This document shows, one piece after another, positions 22,444 through 28,631 of a DNA stretch of 64,000 bases. The position numbers and the translations under genes were made by a program. This DNA is from Burkholderia cepacia GG4 (GTDB lineage Bacteria; Pseudomonadota; Gammaproteobacteria; Burkholderiales; Burkholderiaceae), in NCBI RefSeq assembly GCF_000292915.1, contig NC_018513.1:248001-312000 (forward strand). The letters are read 5' to 3'. Below the pieces are notes generated by a model. It was not told the DNA's origin. It worked only from the letters and a program-made list of their open reading frames with translations, and did no database searches. How positions within the stretch are numbered: the stretch's first letter is position 1; each line of letters begins with the position of its first letter.

Positions 22444-23390
22444 TCAGAAGTCCGCGCTGTTGTTTCTGACGAGCGCGGGCTGGCCATTCCGGAGGACGTA
22501 GATTTCCTCGACGAGCGAATAGGCGGTGCCGCCGAAGCAGTCACGACCTTCGCCCATCAATGCAAAATGCGCACCGTCCAGGTTGACGCCGGTCGACCGT
22601 ACCGTGCATGCGGTGCCTGGATCGCTCAATGCCGAATGCTCGACCGCGGCAAGCCGGCGAATCGCGCTTTTACCCTGTTCTCGGGTCAACGCGGCAGCGC
22701 CGGGCAACGAGCGATCGATGGCGACGAACTCGCGTCGCACGTCAACTTCCCTGCATCCTGATCGGTATGAGGCGCGCCATATGCCCCGCCGTCGAAGCCG
22801 ACGCAGGTATATGCGCTCAACTGAACGAGACGCGCGTCGTATCGACATGACGGACGTCGTGTGTACAACGCGGCCTCGCTCTGATAGGCCGACCAAACGC
22901 TCATGTTGGTCGGCCTGCACGACGGTCCGACACAACACGCGCTGCACTGCTGGACGTTCGCTGCGACGGCGATGCGCAGGGCCATGCGGCAGCCCGGAGC
23001 GCGGTCGCATATCGTCGCGTATCAGCGGCAGCAAGACATCAAGGCAGGTCGCGTTGTCCGAGTCGCCCCGGGTGGCGTCATCGTCGCTGCTGGCTGCGAT
23101 AAGGTAGACCGATGCATCGTTCAGTAGCCACGCGTACGCAATCGCTTCCGGAGTCATGGCGCTCGCGGGTTTCGCCCCGTCATATGTCGCGGCCAAGCAA
23201 CCGGCGTCGATGGCCGGCTTTAACGTGTCGTGTCGTACGCCGCGAGCGCGGTGTGGCTCTCGGAAAGCGCCTGCTGCCGGATCGCGGCGATCGTTCCTGC
23301 GCGGCACCAGGCATTTTCGGGGGTGCCTGCTTGTGCCGCGGGAGCGCAGAAGATCAACGCGAAGGCAAAAAGGAAAACTGGATCTCGCAT
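22444..23390 (-). pseudogene. Frameshifted gene for a secreted, cysteine-containing protein
   Basis: Reading the minus strand from an ATG at 23390 gives a clear signal peptide (MRDPVFLFAFALIFCAPAAQ) and then GTPENAWCRAGTIAAIRQQA. The frame is lost near 23225 and the sense continues in the next frame (DTLKPAIDAGCLAATYDGAK, then AWLLNDASVYLIAASSDDD). A second shift near 22985 leads to VQQCSACCVGPSCRPTNMSV in a third frame, and the end (CFGGTAYSLVEEIYVLRNGQ) returns to the earlier frame before the stop at 22444. Together they would make one exported protein of about 310 residues. I do not recognise the family. The shifts may be real decay or sequencing errors, since the DNA just downstream (24.1-24.6 kb) is visibly poor in quality. 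Confidence 0.5.
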
Positions 23391-23911
23391 GGGGCGGAGG
23401 AGGGGGCGATCGCGCGACACGGGATGGTACCGTGCCTGCTTTCCGATCGCGGTGATGAGGGCTTCGTCGATCCTGGCACCTGTTCCTGAAAGGTCGGTTC
23501 TGGCGTCGCAGCGGAGCTGGCGGAAGCGGCGGTGCTCTATCCCGAATCCGGTTTCGGCGCGCCGGCCAACCCTGTAAAGTCGCGAGCCGTCCCGTAGCTG
23601 GCGGCAGGCTGATGTGTCGCTATTAACCGACTTCGACCGGTTCGAGCCGCCGAAGAAGGTGCTGCAAACCCATCCGGCATGGAAATTGCGATTTTTTTCA
23701 TCTGCCCGCTTGGCATTATGCGCGGGAGGTCGTATGATGGCGGTCTTTCGTTTTCAGCGAAGATGCAAATCGGCGCTGAAGGCGGAGTCTGACGAAGATG
23801 TGGGCGCCGATAGGCGATCCTCTCGTGCTTGCCTCAGCCAGGCGAGTGTGGGTGTCGGGTGAGTCGAGCGGGCGCGCTGGAAGAGAATGAAAATAATCTT
23901 CCGGATGTGCT
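23391..23911. other. Region with no convincing gene upstream of tRNA-Tyr
   Basis: Only short overlapping frames are present, without ribosome sites or recognisable products. The last part carries the tRNA promoter. Confidence 0.4.
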
Positions 23912-23940
23912 TGACAAGAGTTCGATGCACCCCCATAATC
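23912..23940 (+). promoter_or_regulatory. Promoter of the tRNA-Tyr transcript
   Basis: Consensus TTGACA (23912-23917) and CATAAT (23935-23940) are spaced 17 bp and sit 15 nt before the tRNA 5' end. Confidence 0.85.
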
Positions 23941-23954
23941 GTCAGTTCTCTACG

Positions 23955-24040
23955 GAGGGGTGCCCGAGTGGCTAAAGGGGGCAGACTGTAAATCTGTTGG
24001 CTTACGCCTACGTTGGTTCGAATCCAACCTCCTCCACCAA
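23955..24040 (+). tRNA. tyrT: tRNA-Tyr (GTA)
   Basis: The 86-nt gene begins GGAGGGGTGCCCGAGTGGC, has anticodon GTA in CTGTAAA at about 23987-23993, a long class II variable arm, the GGTTCGAATCC T-loop and an encoded CCA end. In Burkholderia it normally begins the tRNA-Tyr, tRNA-Gly, tRNA-Thr, tuf, tRNA-Trp, secE, nusG series; here the series breaks 43 nt later. Confidence 0.97.
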
Positions 24041-24082
24041 GAATATCAGCGCAGTGAGTGGTAAGGGATCGTAGTGGCCCGT

Positions 24083-24090
24083 GCGGGTGT
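24083..24090 (+). pseudogene. First 8 nt of tRNA-Gly(GCC), cut off at a chimeric junction
   Basis: The spacer after tRNA-Tyr leads into GCGGGTGT, the 5' end expected for tRNA-Gly(GCC), whose next bases would be AGTTCAATGG. Instead the sequence becomes 23S rRNA. The two share GGGTGT, so the switch point falls in that short identity. Confidence 0.7.
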
Positions 24091-24639
24091 GGAAGTCCCG
24101 GTCGCTGCATTGGAGAAGGCACTTAGGCAAATCCGGGTGCGTAATTCAAGGGTGTGGCGCGAGCTCTTTAGGGAGCGAAGCAATTGGAAGTGGTTCCAAG
24201 AAAAAGCCTCTAAGCTTCAGTCTAATGATGACCGTACCGCAAACCGACCCAGGTGGGCCGAGATGAATATTCTAAGGCGCTTGGAAAGAACTCGGGAAAA
24301 AGGAACTCCGGCAAATTGGTACCCGTAACTTCCGGGATAAGGTACCGCCCTTTGTAGCTTGAATGCCCCTTGCCGGGCAAAGGGTTGAAAGGGGTTTGCA
24401 ATAAAACTGGGGGGCTTGCAACTGGTTTAATAAAAAACCCAAGCACTTTTGCAAAACACGAAAAGTGGAACGTATAAGGGTGGTGAACCCCTTGCCCCGG
24501 TGCCCGGAAAGATTAAATGGATGGGGGTCGCAAAGCTTTTTGGATTGAAATTCCCCGGGTAAACCGGGCGGGCCCGTAAACTATTAACCGGGTCTTAAAG
24601 GGTAACGGAAATTTCCCCTTGTCGGGGGGAAATTTCCCG
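24091..24639 (+). repeat. Corrupted duplicate of an internal 23S rRNA segment
   Basis: The sequence follows 23S positions 19927-20412 of this window. The first 100 nt are nearly identical, then extra bases in homopolymer runs become steadily denser (for example GGGAAAAAGGAAC for GGGAGAAGGAAC, later TTTCCCCTTGTCGGGG for TTCCTTGTCGGG). The gradient is typical of the failing end of a sequencing read, not of evolution. It cannot be a functional rRNA. Confidence 0.9.
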
Positions 24640-24711
24640 AACAGGACCGTGAAACGACTCTACGCCGATGATAGTGCGGATTCCCGTGTGAAAGTAGGTA
24701 ATCGTCAGGCT
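24636..24711 (+). pseudogene. 3' two-thirds of a 5S rRNA gene
   Basis: From CCCGAACAGGACCGTG onward the sequence is identical to 21547-21622. The first 40 nt of 5S are absent and replaced by the corrupted 23S segment; the join lies in a shared CCGA. It probably belongs to a second rRNA operon whose upstream part is not represented here. Confidence 0.88.
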
Positions 24712-24722
24712 CCCTAAGCCAG

Positions 24723-24751
24723 AAACCCCCGCCCGAAAGGCGGGGGTTTTT
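24723..24751 (+). terminator. Second copy of the rRNA terminator
   Basis: Identical to the hairpin at 21634-21662. Similarity fades within about 20 nt afterwards, so the downstream flank is that of a different rRNA locus. Confidence 0.88.
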
Positions 24752-24941
24752 GCATTTGAGCGACGGAAATGCGCGGTGCGCCTGGTATGGGTTGCAGCTC
24801 GTGCTGAAAGGCTACACGGCAGCGGGCCTGAGTGACCGGCCCGCTGCGATTGCAGCACGATCGTCGCTTGTCACAGTTACTAACGGTGCGGAGTTGACCT
24901 GCCCCCATCAGTAGGGCCAATGGGCTTCTAGCAAAGTCCCT

Positions 24942-25775
24942 TTAAACCAACTCCTGGAAAGCGGCAGGAGCATCCGCGGTTGCCCGATGTTTCGCCGCAA
25001 ACTCTGACGGCGCAAGGTAGTTCAATGCGCTGTGCGGCCTTTGCTCGTTGTAGTCCTGACGCCATGCCGCGATGACAGCCCGAGCGTGTGCAAGCGTCGT
25101 GAACCAGTGCTCGTTAAGGCATTCGTCGCGGAACTTGCCGTTGAACGACTCGATGTACGCATTCTGCGTTGGCTTGCCCGCCTGAATCAACTTCAGCGTG
25201 ACGCCGTTCGCATACGCCCACTGGTCAAGCGCGCGGCTCGTAAATTCGGGGCCCTGGTCTGTTCGCACGGCCTTGGGATAGCCACGGAAGCGAGCTGCAC
25301 GGTCCAATGCCCGAGCGACATACAAACCTGAGATGCCATGGTCGACGACGATGTCGACAGCCTCTTTCGTGAAGTCGTCGACGACGGTCAGGCACTTCAC
25401 GCGCCGGCCGTTGGAAAGCGCATCCATCACGAAATCGATTGACCACACCTCGTTGGGCGCGCCCGGCAATGCCAGTTGCTCGCGCTCAATCATGACGCCG
25501 TGGCGCTTGCGACGGCGCCGCACAGCCAGCCCTGCCTCACGGTACAGACGATAGATGCGCTTGTGATTGGCGTGCGTGCCTTCGCGTTCCACCAGGGCGT
25601 GCAGTCGGCGGTAGCCGAATCGACGACGTTCGTGCGCCAACTCCACCAGACGCGCCGCTAGCACCTCATTCTCGTGGTCCGGCTTCGCGTCGTAATGCAG
25701 CACGCTGCGAGAAAGCCCGACAAGCCGGCAGGCGCGGCGCTCAGAGATGTTGACCTTCTCCCGAATCGCCGACAC
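24942..25775 (-). CDS. IS3-family transposase OrfB (DDE integrase core)
   Basis: This 277-residue integrase-core protein has an N-terminal HTH_21-like part (RRFGYRRLHALVEREGTHAN) and the DDE catalytic triad: Asp in VWSIDFVMDAL, Asp in RTDQGPEF, and Glu in YIESFNGKFRDECL. In IS3 elements it is made mainly as an OrfAB fusion through a -1 ribosomal frameshift from OrfA; the start codon used here is nominal. The frame is complete, so the element may be active. Confidence 0.93.
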   Translation of the reverse strand: MSAIREKVNISERRACRLVGLSRSVLHYDAKPDHENEVLAARLVELAHERRRFGYRRLHALVEREGTHANHKRIYRLYREAGLAVRRRRKRHGVMIEREQLALPGAPNEVWSIDFVMDALSNGRRVKCLTVVDDFTKEAVDIVVDHGISGLYVARALDRAARFRGYPKAVRTDQGPEFTSRALDQWAYANGVTLKLIQAGKPTQNAYIESFNGKFRDECLNEHWFTTLAHARAVIAAWRQDYNEQRPHSALNYLAPSEFAAKHRATADAPAAFQELV

Positions 25776-25798
25776 TGCTTCGCGTTTGGCTTGCGGGC

Positions 25799-26062
25799 TC
25801 AGGGCTTTCCCTTGACGACGACCTTCAACGCTTCCATATCGAGCATTGCTTCGGCCAACAGTTTCTTCAGCCGGGCATTCTCCACCTCGAGGTCCTTGAG
25901 CCGGCGGGCTTCCGAGACTTCCATGCCGCCGAACTTCGCCCGCCAGGTGTAGAACGACGCGTCACTGAACCCGTGCTTCCTGCACAGTTCCTTGACCGGC
26001 ACACCGGCCTCGGCTTCCTTCAGAAACCCGATGATTTGCTGTTCCGTAAAGCGCTTCTTCAT
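25799..26062 (-). CDS. IS3-family transposase OrfA (HTH protein)
   Basis: This 87-residue protein starts MKKRFTEQQIIGFLKEAEAG and has the HTH with WRAKFGGMEVSEARRLKDLE and a C-terminal leucine zipper-like stretch (LEVENARLKKLLAEAML). It binds the terminal repeats and supplies the N-terminal part of the OrfAB transposase. Confidence 0.93.
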   Translation of the reverse strand: MKKRFTEQQIIGFLKEAEAGVPVKELCRKHGFSDASFYTWRAKFGGMEVSEARRLKDLEVENARLKKLLAEAMLDMEALKVVVKGKP

Positions 26063-26197
26063 GTTCGTCTTCTTCTCCGAAAACGAACTTTACTAGACTC
26101 CGGCTGGCCCTGTTTGCAGGGGGCAGGTCAGAGTATCGGGCACCGAGCTACCTAGACGGATGGTGACTTGCGACGCCCACCATGGGCAATGCGCCGA

Positions 26198-26443
26198 TCA
26201 CATCGGCGTGATGATGAGTCGCTTGTGCTCGACAGTAATTCGGACGCGTTCTCCCGCCTCGAATCCCGCGTCCTCAAGTCATACGCCCGCTAATTTGATC
26301 CACGGGTAATACGTCGTGTTCAGTTTCCGGTGCGCTCTGATGGCACGGAGGACTCTAGACAAGGAGTGATGGCGTGCTGACTCTTGAATCTTGACGAAGC
26401 GTTCCGTTACGACGGGGTGTGACTTATGATTGGCGTTAGCCAT
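26198..26443 (-). pseudogene. symE-like toxin gene with an in-frame stop
   Basis: The minus-strand frame begins MANANHKSHPVVTERFVKIQ after a CAGGAG site (ATG at 26443) and runs through NTTYYPWIKLAGV. A TGA at 26279-26281 interrupts it, then LEDAGFEAGERVRITVEHKR and LIITPM continue in the same frame to a stop at 26198. The pattern PxIxLxGxWLEExGFxxGxxVxV...LxITP is that of SymE toxins, and the TGA sits where SymE proteins have the conserved Trp (TGG). It therefore looks like a recent nonsense mutation. No antisense RNA promoter was identified. Confidence 0.7.
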
Positions 26444-26541
26444 TTCCGACTCCTGGGTTGAGTTGGTGGTGGTCAGCGGGTCGTATGGGTGGCAGCCCAT
26501 GCGGCCCGCGCTCTTACTGTTTCGCTCTCTCTTCAGTCTTC

Positions 26542-27307
26542 CTACTCATTCGCGATTTCTAGCGAAGCGATCTTCTCTATCGAGCGCCACAGACAGTCTA
26601 GTTCGTGGGGCATCTCATAAATCGGTTTTGTTGTCGAATAGCCAAACGGGAGATGCTGACCCCACTCCGCCGAGTACATCATTCGTAATTTAGTGGGCTT
26701 GCCGGTTTTCGGTTGATGCAGTTGCCGGAATTGGTCCGGCGCCAGTTGCCTAAAGGCGCTATGCGGGCGCACTGAGTTGTAGTCGGTGCGCCAGGCTTCG
26801 ATTCGCATGCGTGCATCGTCGAGACTGACGAACGCATGCTGGTTCAAACATTCTTCGCGCAGTCGGCCGTTGAAGCTTTCGATGTGCGCGTCTTCCACCG
26901 ACTTGCCTGGACGAATGAACTGCAGCTTGACGCCATGTTCGTGCGCCCAGGCATCGAGCGCCTTGCTGACGAACTCCCGTCCATTATCCACCTGAGTCGG
27001 GTTGGGACATCGCCCTCGTTGCCGCAACTGCTCGAGCACGTGCGCCACGCGTACACCCGTTAGCGAGAAGTCGACATCGATGTGCGGACACTCGCGGTTC
27101 CACGCGTCGATGATCGCCAACATGCGTATGCGTCGGCCATGCACCAGCGCGTCAGCAACAAAGTCCATCGCCCAGCTTTCGTCGGCGCCATTGGCTGTCG
27201 GCATCACCACGCGTGGATGACTCGGGCGTGTCTTTCGACGCTTCAGGCGAAGCGACAGGCCTTCTGCGCGGTACAGCCGCTCAGTGCGCTTGTGGTTCTG
27301 GACCAGA
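26542..27307 (-). pseudogene. IS3-family OrfB fragment, N-terminus lost
   Basis: From NHKRTERLYRAEGLSLRLKR the sequence is an IS3 integrase with Asp in WAMDFVADALVHGRR, Asp in QVDNGREF and Glu in HIESFNGRLREECL. The N-terminal about 90 residues were removed by the element inserted at 27308. The frame also reads out of the element end (TGACC at about 26657) into flanking DNA, giving an unrelated tail (YEMPHELDCLWRSIEKIASL). It is dead as a transposase. Confidence 0.8.
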
Positions 27308-28227
27308 TGACCTGAGACAGATCGTGTAGCCAAGCGGCAAGTGAGTTCTCTTATCCTAGAGGCAAGGAGAACTCGATGAAGAAGCGACACACCGACGTCC
27401 TGATCCGGCGGGGGCTGTCACAACGCAAGGCATGTCGTTACCTGGAGTTAAGTCGCCGGATGCCGGCTTACAAACCCAAGCAGCCAGAGAAAGATCGGCT
27501 TCTGGGCGAGCAGTTGATCGCAGCGTCTCAGGAGGTACCGCGCTTTGGCTATCGCCGTATCTCGGCATGGCTGTCGTTGGGCGAATCGCGGGTGCGCCGC
27601 CTGTGGCGAAACCTGAAGCTGAGTATCCCGAGACGGCGACCGCGCCGGCGACGCTGCGGCAGCGACATTCGCCTGCCCGGCGCGACGCGGCCCAATTCGG
27701 TTTGGAGCTACGACTTCGTCCATGATCAGTTGGTGGACGGCCGGGTCTTGAAGATGCTGTGCGTAATCGATGAATACACGCGGGAATGTCTGGCGATCGA
27801 GGTCGGCGCCAGCCTGCGCTCGCAGGACGTGATTCTGGTGCTGTCGAGGTTGATGCGGTTGTACGGCAAGCCGGCGTTCATTCGGTCGGACAACGGCGCG
27901 GAATTTACCGCCGCCCGCGTCATGCGCTAGTTGCGCGATGCGTCTATCGGCCCGGCCTTCATCACGCCCGGTAGCCCATGGCAAAACGGCTTTGTCGAAA
28001 GCTTCAATGGCAAGCTGCGCGACGAGTTGCTGAATCGCGAATGGTTCCGCAGTCCCGCCGAAGCTAAGGTGCTCATCGAGCAGTGGCGAAAGTTTTACAA
28101 CGAGCGGCGCCCGCATAGCGCTCATCGCTACCAACCTCCAGCCACGGTCCGTCGAGCCTGGCTGGAGTCCGATAATATCGACATGCGACTCACTGCTTAA
28201 CTGGCTACAAAATCCCGCCGCAGGTCA
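27308..28227 (+). mobile_element. Deleted IS3-type element nested in another IS
   Basis: Ends TGACCTGAGACA (27308) and CAGGTCA (28227) are inverted and enclose 920 bp, short for an IS3 element because nearly all of orfA is missing. The left neighbour is orfB, and the right neighbour orfA, of a minus-strand IS3 relative. This element therefore sits inside that copy, with loss of DNA between. Flanking 4-mers (CAGA, CTCC) do not match, consistent with an adjacent deletion. Confidence 0.65.
27376..28200 (+). pseudogene. IS3-family transposase OrfB broken by an amber codon
   Basis: MKKRHTDVLIRRGLSQRKAC leads into a normal integrase core with Asp in VWSYDFVHDQLVDGR and Asp in RSDNGAEF. A TAG at 27928-27930 then replaces the Trp expected in an [18 protein letters not shown] sequence. 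The frame continues unbroken through [16 protein letters not shown] (catalytic Glu) to TAA at 28200. Only one base change stops it. The start appears to be a fusion of the first codons of orfA to orfB. Confidence 0.85.
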
Positions 28228-28392
28228 CTCCAGTTGCCGCAATCGTCGCGCTTCCGACACATCCATGCCGCCGTAACGGCTACGTCAGCTATAGAACGTC
28301 GCATTGCCGCATAGGTCTGCGACCTTCATGCCTGCGTCGGCTTTCTTCAGCACCCCGATAATCTGCTCTTAGCTGAACCGCGATTTCTTCAT
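28228..28392 (-). pseudogene. IS3-family OrfA remnant
   Basis: Starting at 28392, MKKSRFS is followed by a stop, then EQIIGVLKKADAGMKVADLC, an internal deletion, another stop in place of Trp (FYS*RSRYGG), and GGMDVSEARRLRQLE up to the border of the inserted element. It is the other half of the minus-strand copy seen at 26542-27307; a TGACC end lies at about 28457. Confidence 0.8.
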
Positions 28393-28631
28393 GACAAGGG
28401 TTCTCCTGCGGCCTAGCCACTAACCTTACAGTGGGATACTTCAGAGGGGAAAGGTCAGTGGCAGCGCACGCGCCCCGCGCTTTTTGCGGTGCAGCTGTTT
28501 GAGTCTATACAGATGGCCATCTCATAAAGCGCTGCGACGCGACGTTGGCAGAGAGTAGTATCAGTGGATCTCGTGACGTTAGCGTAGGATAACCACTGGT
28601 GTTATTACGACGACGGTAAGGGGAGCGGACT

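Larger units (their letters stand above)
24895..26130 (-). mobile_element. Intact IS3-family insertion sequence (IS407-like group)
   Basis: The element is 1236 bp. Both ends start TGACCTGCCCCC in inverted orientation (24895 and, complemented, 26130). A 4-bp target duplication GAGT flanks it at 24891-24894 and 26131-26134. It encodes two overlapping-type frames, orfA and orfB, on the minus strand. Length, ends, 4-bp duplication and protein sequence agree with the IS407 group. The clean duplication indicates a simple insertion. Confidence 0.92.

Noticed and set aside
24074..24328. Open frames in the corrupted 23S segment
   Set aside because: They are rRNA-derived and altered by probable sequencing errors.
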